A DNA stretch of 37,272 bases from Oscillospiraceae bacterium (lineage in GTDB: Bacteria; Bacillota; Clostridia; WRLR01), in NCBI GenBank assembly GCA_009777515.1, contig WRLR01000030.1, positions 1-37,272 on the forward strand. Direction: 5' to 3'. Each line of letters opens with the position of its first letter. Position 1 is the stretch's first letter. The notes beneath the pieces are model-generated. The model was not told the DNA's origin and searched no databases. It saw only the letters and a program-made list of their open reading frames with translations. Below, in pieces: positions 1 through 7,696 of the stretch. The position numbers and the translations under genes were made by a program.

Positions 1-759
1 ATGCCCGTCGACATAAGCTCAATAAAATCACCTTCTTTAAGCAATCTCACCTTCTGCTCATCCATATGCCCCCGGATAATCCTGCAAGAACGCATCGATG
101 GCATCATTGGTCGCGTCGTTTGGATTTTGCAGGATCGGCTCGGATAGGCTGCTGTCTGTTTTTATCGATTCCGCTATGTCGCGGGCAAGGGCGACATATT
201 CGGCGGCATGCTCCGATTCGGACCATGTATCGATGAAGCCATTCACCGTCGCAAGCGTACCGGAATCGACAGCCTCGCTATACGCCGTAAACGCAAGACC
301 CTCTTGCTGCGCGGCATACAGCCGCTCGTACTCCGCAGCCGCTTCGGCGGCGTGGGCGGCGCCCGGCAGCTCCATGTATTCTTCGTACACCTGCAGCGAA
401 TCCAACGCGAGCGCATGCGCCCACCAAGCATCGTCAATTTCCGGCAGCTTGGCCGCACTGTCTTTAAACGTTCCCAGCCCCTTATACACATTGTATGCGG
501 CGCGGAACTCCTTTTTATCATATAAGCTGCCCGCTTGGTTGTATATGTGGTTGTTTTTGGCCTCGACGGCTTTTTCCGGCGCGTCGCGGTATTCGCCAAG
601 CGCTTCGTACGCCACCGCGGCTTCTTCGTATCTGCCGTTGTTCGCAAAGTTTTCCGCTCTGGCATACATTATGGGGTTGGATAAAACGCCGTTGGCAAAC
701 AGATAAGCTACTGTGGAGACAGCCATTAATATTAACAATAACCTTGCAATTTTTTTCAT
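1..759 (-). pseudogene. Frameshifted TPR-like membrane-anchored protein, 3' end beyond window
   Basis: The open frame runs from ATG at 759 to a TGA at 58 (233 aa). It has an N-terminal membrane segment (about residues 5-25), then repeats of the type YEEAAxAYEALGxYRDAP, like the two paralogues downstream in this window (1203-3155 and 3412-4644). Both paralogues continue past the motif DFPGH into a conserved C-terminal domain; this copy reads DYPGAYG and stops. Dropping one base from the five-C run at 69-73 restores PGHMDEQKVRLLKEGDFIEL in frame to position 1, matching the paralogues residue for residue at most places. So the gene is either truncated by a one-base insertion or carries a sequencing error; the 3' part lies outside. 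A GGAGG ribosome binding site sits 5-10 bases before the ATG. No lipobox Cys is present. Function is unknown; likely extracytoplasmic. Confidence 0.8.
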
Positions 760-1202
760 ATCTTCACCTCCAGGAGGTTTGTGTTTTTTTTGTCGCTGCG
801 TGCAATATTGTTTATAGTGGAAGCTGCTTGCTGATGTACTGCGCGCGCCAACCGGACGACGTCACCGCGCCCGGCGATTACATAAGCCCAGCCCCTGCGA
901 TAGCTCATGCGTTCGTAGTGTCGATTGCCCATCGTTCGTGTACGGCGCCCAATAACATATAGGTTATTAGAGGAAAAGCAGACGGCCAATGGCCGCCCCT
1001 ACAGGGGCATAGGCACCCGTAGGTACGTACAGTGTGCGTCCGCGTACCCGGCAGTCCAATAAGGTATACCTTGTTGGATGCTGTACGCGGGACGCCGAGG
1101 GCGTCCGTCCCCTAATATTGTATAGGCGCTTGTAGGGGCGGCCTCGGGCCGTCCGCCCGTGCCCTATAAACCTATGCTTTGTTGGTATTTCCGCGCGCGC
1201 GC
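760..1202. repeat. Intergenic region with degenerate short palindromes
   Basis: No convincing gene. It holds several GC-rich palindromic fragments of the type scattered through the window: around 981-1002 (ggccaatggcc followed by gcccctac), 1009-1049, 1090-1113 (gacgccgagggcgtc) and 1130-1160 (gtaggggcggcctcgggccgtc). They look like decayed copies of the solo-palindrome repeats seen elsewhere. A 77-codon frame at 756-989 on the minus strand ends in an ATGA overlap with the gene at 759 but shows no recognisable domain. Confidence 0.5.
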
Positions 1203-3155
1203 TTATCCGGCTTCGCGCACTATTTCTTTGGCTTTGGCGAGGTCGTCGGACGATATGGCGCGTCTGCCGTCGCTATAGACCAGCGTGTTCAAAAGCGAGT
1301 TGTCGCCGGGGTTGTCGGTGACGATCCACACCGCAGCCTGCGTGACGGCGTATGAGGTCCTCTTCTCGTTGCACAGCGCTACGACGCGCCTGAGCTTTGC
1401 ATTGCTGTCGAGCGATTGCGCGGTGAACGTATTGTTGGAATTGGGTATTGAGCGGCGTATGTTCATGCAGGCGGTTTTCACGCTGACATTCGTCGAGCTG
1501 TTCGCGCCCAATGTGACGGTCGTCGGCTCGCGCACGACCATGTTCTGGACGGACGAGCTGCCCGGCGAAAAATAAGTGCCGATGGGTATGGTCACCGTCA
1601 GGCTGCGGTTCGCCTTGCTGGTCAGCGTAACGCTCGTGAAATCGATGCTGTTGCCCTTTACTGCAATCGAAATAACGCCCGACGACATGAGCGTTATAAA
1701 ATCGCCTTCCCTGAGCGAGCGAACCTTTTGTTCGTCCTTGTGGCCGGGGAAGTCACGCAGAAACGCGTCGATTTCGGCGTTGGACACGTCGCTCGGGTTG
1801 CCCAGGAGCGGCGCGGACAGGCTGCTGTCCGCTTTTATCGAATCAGCGAGTTTATTAGCTTGGGCGATATATTCGACGGCGTACTCCGACTCGGACCATG
1901 CATCCAGGAACACAAATAGTGCCGGTAGCGTGCCGGCGTCGGCTGCTTTTGTGTATGCATCAAACGCCAATCCGTCCTGTTCGATGGCATATAGCCGCTC
2001 GTATTCGATGGCCGCTTCCTCCGCATGGGCGGCGTTCGGCAGACTCAGATATTCTTCGCACGCGTCGAGCGACTCCAGCGCTAACGCGTGCGCCCACCAG
2101 GCTTCGTCTATTTCCGGAAGCAGGGCCGCGCTGCCTTGAAACGTCCCCAGCCCGGAAAATATGTTGTACGCGGCTTGGAACTTTTTATTATCATACAGCT
2201 CTTTAGCTTGGTTGTACTGGTCGTAGTTGTTGGCCGTGGCGCCTTTCGCGGTAGAATCCCTGTAATTGCCCAGCGCTTTATACGCTTTGGCGGCATCGCC
2301 GTACTTCCCGTCGGCGAAGAGCTTTTCGGCGTCGGCGTACGGGATGATAAAATCGGTAAGTTCCATGATATATTCGCCGGAGTCCAAGTGCCCGCCCGCG
2401 CCCCGGAACGCCTCCAGGGCGCTATTATATTCCTCTCGGACATACATCAAAACGGCTTTGTCATATGACTGCGCGTTAAGGACTTCAATCGCCAGGTCAT
2501 GTGTCTCCAGGATTTTCGCGCGGGAGTCGCGGAAATCCCCCAGCGCTGCGAATGCAGCGGCGGCTTCATCATATATATCGATGACGGACGACGCTTGCGA
2601 TATTTGCGATTCCAGCGCCGCTTGCGTCGCTTGCGTTGCTTGCGCCGATTGTGTTGATTGTGTAGATTGCGTTGCCTGCGACGTTTTCGAGGCTTGCGGG
2701 GCCTGCGCCGACTGCGATTTTTTCAACGCTTTCGACTCTTGCGTCGCCTGCTCCATCAGTGCGAAAGCCGAGGCATATGCTTTTTCGTCGAGGGCCTCTT
2801 TCGATTTATCCGACGAGTCGCGAAAGCCCGCGATGGCAGTGAACGCGCTTGCGGCTTCGTCAAAACCATCACCGCTGCGCACAGCCTGCTCCAGCATCGC
2901 TGTCGCGCTTGCATATGCAACCTCGTCGCGCGCGAGCCGCGCCTTATCGGGCGCGTCGCGGTATTCGCCGAGCGCCTCGAACGCCGTCGCGGCTTCTTCG
3001 TAGCTACCGCTGGTCAGCAAGGCGTCCGCCTCGTCATACTTGCCGGGGTTAGTAAAAATCCCACAAGCAAACAGCGAAACCGCTATGCCGGCGACCATCA
3101 ACACCAATAATATCCTGGATAAATATTTTATATGTCTCTCAGATATATATTTCAT
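1203..3155 (-). CDS. Membrane-anchored TPR-like repeat protein with TQXA-like C-terminal domain
   Basis: The protein has about 650 aa. The ATG at 3155 is preferred because GGGAGAG lies 6 bases upstream; the frame extends further up only through a duplicated stretch. An N-terminal hydrophobic segment (about residues 13-32) ends in LFAC, which could be a weak lipobox, but both paralogues lack the Cys, so a membrane anchor is as likely. Then come repeats of the pattern YEEAAxAFxALGxYRDxxxKA, typical of helical TPR/Sel1-like solenoids, interrupted by a Gln/Ser/Thr/Ala-rich stretch (bases about 2600-2760). The last 170 residues form a conserved, probably beta-rich domain containing TACMN and, about 50 residues later, VTQAAVWIVTD. 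The Cys plus TQxAxW pair resembles the thioester (TQXA) domains of Gram-positive adhesins; this is inference. Function unknown, probably a cell-surface protein. Confidence 0.85.
   Translation of the reverse strand: MKYISERHIKYLSRILLVLMVAGIAVSLFACGIFTNPGKYDEADALLTSGSYEEAATAFEALGEYRDAPDKARLARDEVAYASATAMLEQAVRSGDGFDEAASAFTAIAGFRDSSDKSKEALDEKAYASAFALMEQATQESKALKKSQSAQAPQASKTSQATQSTQSTQSAQATQATQAALESQISQASSVIDIYDEAAAAFAALGDFRDSRAKILETHDLAIEVLNAQSYDKAVLMYVREEYNSALEAFRGAGGHLDSGEYIMELTDFIIPYADAEKLFADGKYGDAAKAYKALGNYRDSTAKGATANNYDQYNQAKELYDNKKFQAAYNIFSGLGTFQGSAALLPEIDEAWWAHALALESLDACEEYLSLPNAAHAEEAAIEYERLYAIEQDGLAFDAYTKAADAGTLPALFVFLDAWSESEYAVEYIAQANKLADSIKADSSLSAPLLGNPSDVSNAEIDAFLRDFPGHKDEQKVRSLREGDFITLMSSGVISIAVKGNSIDFTSVTLTSKANRSLTVTIPIGTYFSPGSSSVQNMVVREPTTVTLGANSSTNVSVKTACMNIRRSIPNSNNTFTAQSLDSNAKLRRVVALCNEKRTSYAVTQAAVWIVTDNPGDNSLLNTLVYSDGRRAISSDDLAKAKEIVREAG
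2600..2760 (-). repeat. In-frame Gln/Ser/Thr/Ala coding repeat
   Basis: Short degenerate repeats of codons for QATQ/QSTQ/QSAQ lie inside the TPR-like protein. The paralogue at 3412-4644 has no such stretch, so it is a lineage-specific in-frame expansion in a linker between helical repeats. Confidence 0.75.
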
Positions 3156-3203
3156 ATGTTTCTCTCCCATATTCGTTTGTTTCTCTCCCATATTCGTTAT
3201 TTT

Positions 3204-3332
3204 TAGGCAATTGTGATAGTCGCGGACGAACACTGTTCGTCCCTACATATTGTTGTGCATAAAATAAATATGACTATATTTCGTATGTAATAACTGCTGA
3301 ACGTCTCAAATACCAACTTTTACAATTACCTA
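3204..3332. mobile_element. MITE-like element, degenerate copy
   Basis: About 129 bp bounded by imperfect inverted ends (taggcaattgt and acaattaccta). It holds one internal palindrome, ggacgaacactgttcgtcc, followed by ctacata. The second palindrome found in the other copies is decayed. It shares layout and ends with the elements at 7387, 25255 and 31191. It lies just upstream of the TPR-like gene starting at 3155. No transposase is encoded. Confidence 0.65.
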
Positions 3333-3411
3333 GTTATTATTTATCTGATGCAATACGCCCCATAATTATAGCTGGCGTCGGCGTCCCGTTCATTCGGCCT
3401 CGGCGCCCCGC

Positions 3412-4644
3412 TCATCCGGCCTCGCGCACTATTTCTTTTGCTTTGGCGAGGTCGTCTGATGTGATGGCTCTCCCACCGCCGCTGTATACAAGCGTGCTCA
3501 GCAGCGAGTTGTCGCTTGGATTGTCTGTGACGATCCACACTGCCGCCTGGGTGACGGCGTATGTCGCCTTCTTCTCGTCGCAGAGCGCGACGACGCGTTT
3601 TAGCTTCGAATCGCCGTCCAGGGCCTGCGCAGAGAATGTATTGGAGGAATTTGGTATGGATCTGCGGATGTTCATGCAAGCGGTTTTTATACTGGTGGTC
3701 GTCGAGCCACCCGCAGACAGCTTGAGGGTCTTGGGCTCGCGCACGACCATGTTCTGCACGCTGGTATTCCCCGGGTCGAAATATGCGCCTATGGGAATGG
3801 TTACCGTCAGATCCCGGTTTGACTTGCTGGTAAGCGTCACGTTCGTGTTTTCAATGCTGTTGCCCTTGATCGATAAAGATATGACGCCCGACGTCATGAG
3901 CTCTATAAAATCGCCTTCATTCAACGCGCGCACCTTCAGTTCGTCTATGTGCCCCGGGAAATCCCGCAGGAACGCGTCGATGTCTTCGTTGGTCACGCCT
4001 TTTGGGTTGCCCAGGAGCGGCGCGGACAGGCTGCCGTCCGATTTCATCGATTCCGTGAGCGCTAGAGCAAGGGCGATATACTCGTCGGCATATTCATGTT
4101 GGGACCAAGCTTCCATATATTCGTCCAACGCGGGGATGGTGCCTTCTCCGGCAGCGACAGTGTATGCCTCAAATGCCAGGCGCTCCTGCTCGGCGGCATA
4201 CAGCCGCCCGTACTCCGCAGCCGCTTCCTCGGCGTAGGCGGCGCCCGGCAGGCTCATGTATTCCTCGCACGCTTGCATCGACCCCAGCGCGAGCGTATGC
4301 GCCCACCAGTCCCCGTCAATCTCAGGGAGCCTGGACGCGCTGTCTTTAAATGACCCCAGTTCCTTGAAAATATTATACGCCGCGAGGAACTCCTTATCGT
4401 CAAGCAAGCCGCCCGCCTGAATGTATAAATAGTTGTTTTTTGCCTCAGCGGCTTTTAGGGGCGCGTCACGAAAATTGCCAAGCGCCTCGAACGCCGCCGC
4501 CGCTTCTTCGTAACTGCCGCTGTTCAGCAAGGCGTCCGCCTCGTCATACTTCCCTGGGTTGGTGATTAGCCCGCTTGTATATATTATTGTAACCGCAACG
4601 CCGACGGCCATCAGTACCAAAAATATTCTCGCAACGTTTTTCAT
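3412..4644 (-). CDS. Membrane-anchored TPR-like repeat protein with TQXA-like C-terminal domain
   Basis: The protein has 410 aa from the ATG at 4644, which has a G-rich ribosome binding site (aggggggc) about 9 bases upstream; the longer frame to 4746 would start almost at the predicted transcription start. It has one N-terminal membrane segment (about residues 5-27) with no lipobox Cys, then TPR-like units (YEEAAAAFEALGNFRDAP and similar). The C-terminal domain is nearly identical in pattern to that of the neighbour at 1203-3155, with TACMNIRRSIPNS, VVALCDEKK and VTQAAVWIVTDNP all conserved. It is the shortest intact member of a three-gene tandem array, all on one strand. Conservation of the Cys and the TQ motif while linkers vary suggests they matter for function. 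Role unknown; surface or extracytoplasmic location is inferred. Confidence 0.85.
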   Translation of the reverse strand: MKNVARIFLVLMAVGVAVTIIYTSGLITNPGKYDEADALLNSGSYEEAAAAFEALGNFRDAPLKAAEAKNNYLYIQAGGLLDDKEFLAAYNIFKELGSFKDSASRLPEIDGDWWAHTLALGSMQACEEYMSLPGAAYAEEAAAEYGRLYAAEQERLAFEAYTVAAGEGTIPALDEYMEAWSQHEYADEYIALALALTESMKSDGSLSAPLLGNPKGVTNEDIDAFLRDFPGHIDELKVRALNEGDFIELMTSGVISLSIKGNSIENTNVTLTSKSNRDLTVTIPIGAYFDPGNTSVQNMVVREPKTLKLSAGGSTTTSIKTACMNIRRSIPNSSNTFSAQALDGDSKLKRVVALCDEKKATYAVTQAAVWIVTDNPSDNSLLSTLVYSGGGRAITSDDLAKAKEIVREAG

Positions 4645-4758
4645 AAGTCCATGCCCCCCTGTTTGCCGATAGCGCGTTGCGACGCCTGCGCTTCGCGAAA
4701 CCTGCGCTTCACCGCGCCCGCGCCTCGTGAAACCCGCGCATTTCATACGTCATGGTTT

Positions 4759-4788
4759 ATTTTAAAACATGCGCAAAACATAAATCAA
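4759..4788 (-). promoter_or_regulatory. Predicted sigma-70 promoter for the TPR-like gene array
   Basis: On the minus strand, TTGATT (4788-4783) and TAAAAT (4764-4759) are separated by 18 bases. Transcription would start near 4750, about 105 bases before the ATG at 4644. Prediction from consensus only. Confidence 0.5.
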
Positions 4789-4904
4789 CGGATTTTGGGC
4801 GTATATGAAAAACTGATACCAAAATGAAATTTTGACACCTTATAATGTTGATAATCATAGGTTATTACATTCGATGTGGGCGACCGATGGATAGTAATAC
4901 AGTC

Positions 4905-4992
4905 GTAGGGGCGATTGTTAATCGCCCGCGTAATATGTATAAACATATACGTTTTTATATGTTGCGCACGGGCGATTGACAATCGCCCCTAC
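4905..4992. repeat. Palindromic element with paired GTAGGGGCGATT arms
   Basis: Two palindromes (gggcgattgttaatcgccc type) sit in inverted orientation at each end of an AT-rich 33-bp core; the outer arms gtaggggcgattg and caatcgcccctac are perfect inverted repeats. It could be a small non-autonomous mobile element or a transcription-terminating hairpin between the two divergently placed transcription units. Confidence 0.65.
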
Positions 4993-5300
4993 TTTGGCTG
5001 TCTGTTAGACTATAATAAACAAATTAGCCAAAAACACAAATATTAATATGAGCGTTTGTTGACATTATCATATAAATATCATAGAATCTATGAGTCTGCG
5101 TTGAGTCTGCATTGCAATGGGAACGCCCATTTGCAAAAACTATATATAACATTTATTAATAAAAGTTTATTAATATCATTGCTTTGTTATTACAATAATT
5201 TTTTATAAACAATTTTTATAATTAACAATATATAGAAATTATTAATGTTATACCATGTTATACCACGATTTACCATTTCGCGATTATAAGGGAATACGAT
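4993..5300 (+). promoter_or_regulatory. AT-rich leader with predicted promoter for the first ABC operon
   Basis: TTGACA at 5059-5064 and TAGAAT at 5082-5087 are spaced by exactly 17 bases, a near-consensus sigma-70 promoter. The untranslated leader would be about 205 bases. It contains a duplicated tgagtctgc and a small hairpin at 5114-5134 (gcaatggg, aacg loop, cccatttgc). No known riboswitch was recognised. The rest is AT-rich without coding potential. Confidence 0.55.
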
Positions 5301-6317
5301 ATGTCCAACATGTTTCTGTCCTTAAATGCATCATCGCAGCTCAGTTCGCTCCCGAGGTTTTCGAAGCGCTGGTGGCGGCTGCTCGGCAAGATAATTTGGA
5401 AGTACAAATTCGTATATATTTTCATGATAGCCCCGGCGCTCTCCCTCGTGTTCCTGTTCCGCTACCTGCCCATGCCGGGCATCTTCCTGGCGTTCCAGTC
5501 ATTCAAGCCGACCTTCGGCAAGGGCGGCCTTTACGACTTTTTGGTTTCCAGCGATTTCGTGGGCATGAAAAATTTCAACCGGATGCTCATAGAGCCCGGG
5601 TTCTGGGTCGCCATGCGCAACACGGTCATCATATCGCTGATGAAGCTGGCGATTGGCTTCCCGTTCCCCATCGTGCTGGCGCTGATGATCAACGAGGTGT
5701 ATTTCCGCAAATTCAAGCGGGTCTCGCAGACCATCTTCACCTTCCCCCACTTTCTCTCATGGGTGGTCGTCGCCGGCATCATGCTCAACATCTTCGGCGA
5801 CTCGGGCGCGATAAAGAAAATCTTCGTCTTGTTCGAGCCCGCGCTCCAAAATAACTGGAACTTCCTGTACAACGCGGCGTATTTCCGCTGGCTGCTCGTG
5901 TTCGTCGACATTTGGAAGGAGGCTGGATGGGGCACGATACTCTACCTCGCAGCCATCGCGGGCATAGACCAGAGCCTGTACGAGGCCGCCATCGTCGACG
6001 GCTGCGGGCGTATAAAACGTATAGTATACATCACCATGCCAAGCATAATCGGGATGGTGGTCATCATGTTCATTCTGTCGGTCGGCAATATCATGAACGC
6101 GAACTTCGACCAGGTCTTCAACCTGTACAGTCCCCCGGTGCACCGCGTGGGCGACGTGATAGACACGTATATATACAGGTTGACGTTCCAGTCGACAACG
6201 CTAATGGACTACGGGTTCACGACCGCAGTGGGCTTGTTCAAGACCGTCATCAACTTCGCGCTGCTGGTGTCAGCCAACATGATGGCGCGCAGAGCGGGCT
6301 ATGATGGAATTATATAA
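5301..6317 (+). CDS. lplB: Sugar ABC transporter permease, LplB type
   Basis: This 338-aa integral membrane protein forms half of the translocation pore of a carbohydrate importer. Hydrophobic segments begin near residue 35 (FVYIFMIAPALSLVFLF), and the cytoplasmic EAA loop that docks the ATPase is visible as EAAIVDGCGRIKRIVYITMP around residues 230-250. Length and the phrases FLAFQSFKP and FPHFLSWVVVAGI fit the LplB (COG4209) family, which imports oligosaccharides in Bacillota. A purine-rich site, aaggga, precedes the ATG. The next gene is the partner permease and the third is the binding protein, so the three probably act as one importer. No ATPase gene is present; this family usually borrows a shared MsmX-like ATPase encoded elsewhere. 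Confidence 0.92.
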   Translation: MSNMFLSLNASSQLSSLPRFSKRWWRLLGKIIWKYKFVYIFMIAPALSLVFLFRYLPMPGIFLAFQSFKPTFGKGGLYDFLVSSDFVGMKNFNRMLIEPGFWVAMRNTVIISLMKLAIGFPFPIVLALMINEVYFRKFKRVSQTIFTFPHFLSWVVVAGIMLNIFGDSGAIKKIFVLFEPALQNNWNFLYNAAYFRWLLVFVDIWKEAGWGTILYLAAIAGIDQSLYEAAIVDGCGRIKRIVYITMPSIIGMVVIMFILSVGNIMNANFDQVFNLYSPPVHRVGDVIDTYIYRLTFQSTTLMDYGFTTAVGLFKTVINFALLVSANMMARRAGYDGII

Positions 6318-6374
6318 ATTAAGAATTCCGCCATGGCATTATATAAATCAAGAATTCCGCCACGGCATTATATA
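6309..6374 (+). repeat. 29-bp tandem duplication spanning a stop codon
   Basis: Two copies of a 29-bp unit (6309-6337 and 6338-6366, differing at two bases) plus 8 bases of a third. The first copy contains the last codons and TAA stop of the upstream permease, so the unit was duplicated from the gene end into the spacer before the next gene. Confidence 0.85.
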
Positions 6375-6402
6375 GTTGGCAGCAGATAGGGGGCGCATCA
6401 TT

Positions 6403-7332
6403 ATGTCAGTAGAATCCAACCTGGGCGCGAACCAGATGAATATACGGGTCCATACGCCAAAGGCCAACCGTTTGAAGCATTTCCAATTGATGGACGGGAT
6501 CATTATCGCCCTGCTGTCCATATTCACGCTCCTCATCATTTACCCGTTCTACAACACCATACTGGTGTCGCTGGTACCGCAGAACGACTATATTCGATCC
6601 CCGCTGATGCTCATCCCCAATAAAATTGAGTTCAACTCATATGAGTTTGTGTTCGACTCTCCGATCCTGCTGCGCTCCATGCGCACCTCGGCCCTGTTGA
6701 TGCTCGTGGGCACCGCATACAATATGTTCCTGACGGTCCTGTTTTCGTATGCGATGACGAAGCCTCTGCCGGGTCGCCGGTTGTTCCGGTTCTTGATGGT
6801 GTTCACGATGTACTTCGGCGGCGGCTTGGTGCCCTACTACCTACTGATAAAGGCGCTGGATTTAATGAACACGTTCTCCGTCATGTTCCTGCCATCGGTC
6901 ATATCGGTCACATATATGCTGATAATATCCAACAGCATGAACAACATACCGGCGGAGCTGTCCGAGTCCGCCCAAATAGACGGCGCGGGCGAGATGCGCA
7001 TCCTCTTTCAAATAATCCTGCCGCTCTCGCTGCCGATCTTAGCCACATTCACCCTATACTACGGAGTGGAACGCTGGAACGAGTGGTATTCCGCCATGCT
7101 GTTCGTGAGCACGATCGAGCTGTGGCCCCTGCAGTACACGTTGCGCAAGATCATTTCCGATGCGAACTTCGTGTCCACGCAAGCCATGACGGGCGAGTTC
7201 CGCCCGCCGACATACGCGGAGGGCGTGAAGATGGCGTGCATTGTCGTGACGGTGTTCCCGTTGATGGCTGTCTATCCGTTCCTGCAGCGCTATTTTTTGA
7301 CCGGCCTCACGGCGGGCGCGGTCAAGGGGTAA
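6403..7332 (+). CDS. Sugar ABC transporter permease, YtcP type
   Basis: A 309-aa membrane protein, the second permease of the importer. The ATG at 6403 is chosen because AGGGGG lies 9 bases upstream; a TTG at 6376 in the same frame has no such site. Membrane segments begin at about residue 30 (GIIIALLSIFTLLIIYPFYNTILVSLV). The EAA loop is ESAQIDGAGEMRILFQIILP, and the protein ends in AVKG, as is usual for the YtcP/LplC family (COG0395). It follows the LplB-type gene by 85 bases and precedes the solute-binding lipoprotein, the standard gene order for these systems. Confidence 0.92.
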   Translation: MSVESNLGANQMNIRVHTPKANRLKHFQLMDGIIIALLSIFTLLIIYPFYNTILVSLVPQNDYIRSPLMLIPNKIEFNSYEFVFDSPILLRSMRTSALLMLVGTAYNMFLTVLFSYAMTKPLPGRRLFRFLMVFTMYFGGGLVPYYLLIKALDLMNTFSVMFLPSVISVTYMLIISNSMNNIPAELSESAQIDGAGEMRILFQIILPLSLPILATFTLYYGVERWNEWYSAMLFVSTIELWPLQYTLRKIISDANFVSTQAMTGEFRPPTYAEGVKMACIVVTVFPLMAVYPFLQRYFLTGLTAGAVKG

Positions 7333-7386
7333 AGCGCATGGGGATAAAACATCAATGGATCAATTACCTAGTGATAAAACATAAAA

Positions 7387-7513
7387 TAGGCGATTGAAAA
7401 AGTCGCGGACGCACAATGTGCGTCCCTACATATGGTCAATCAATATTCCACATATACTAATGTTGTAGGGGCGAACAGTGTTCGCCCGCAAAATACCGAC
7501 TTTAACAATCGTC
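7387..7513. mobile_element. MITE-like element with two internal palindromes
   Basis: About 127 bp starting taggcgattgaaaaagtcgc and ending gactttaacaatcgtc, imperfect inverted repeats. Inside are two palindromes: ggacgcacaatgtgcgtcc with ctaca after it, and gtagg before ggcgaacagtgttcgccc. Same architecture as the copies at 25255-25384 (opposite orientation) and 31191-31319. No coding capacity. It sits between the permease and the binding-protein gene and could act as a processing or attenuation hairpin in the transcript. Confidence 0.75.
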
Positions 7514-7538
7514 AAAATAAACATAAAACAAAAGGAGG

Positions 7539-7630
7539 CAAGTGAAAAGAACAGGCAAGTGAAAAGAACATCCAAGTGAAAAGAACAGTAATGAAACCAA
7601 CGAAACCAACGAAACCAACGAAATCAGCAA
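7539..7630 (+). repeat. Two short tandem arrays upstream of the binding-protein gene
   Basis: Three copies of a 17-bp unit (caagtgaaaagaaca plus two bases; 7539-7589) are followed at once by three copies of gaaaccaac (7593-7619) and a decayed fourth. An AGGAGG site at 7533-7538 precedes the first unit, giving a possible 6-codon leader starting at a GTG. The arrays probably arose by slippage; a role in expression is not shown. Confidence 0.8.
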
Positions 7631-7696
7631 AACAATTGCGTGTATTAAACTAAGCAATTGTACGCAACAACAAAAAAACAGGAGGATTAGCACAGT

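Noticed and set aside
756-989. 77-codon minus-strand frame ending in an ATGA overlap with the TPR-like gene
   Set aside because: The overlap looks like coupling, but the start region lies in a palindromic repeat, no domain is recognisable, and the two paralogous genes have nothing similar upstream.
4785-4982. 65-codon minus-strand frame in the intergenic region
   Set aside because: Most of it reads through the inverted-repeat element at 4905-4992 and the promoter; no ribosome binding site.
7539-7619. Possible CRISPR-like array from short repeats
   Set aside because: Units of 17 and 9 bp are directly adjacent without spacers, and there are no cas genes.
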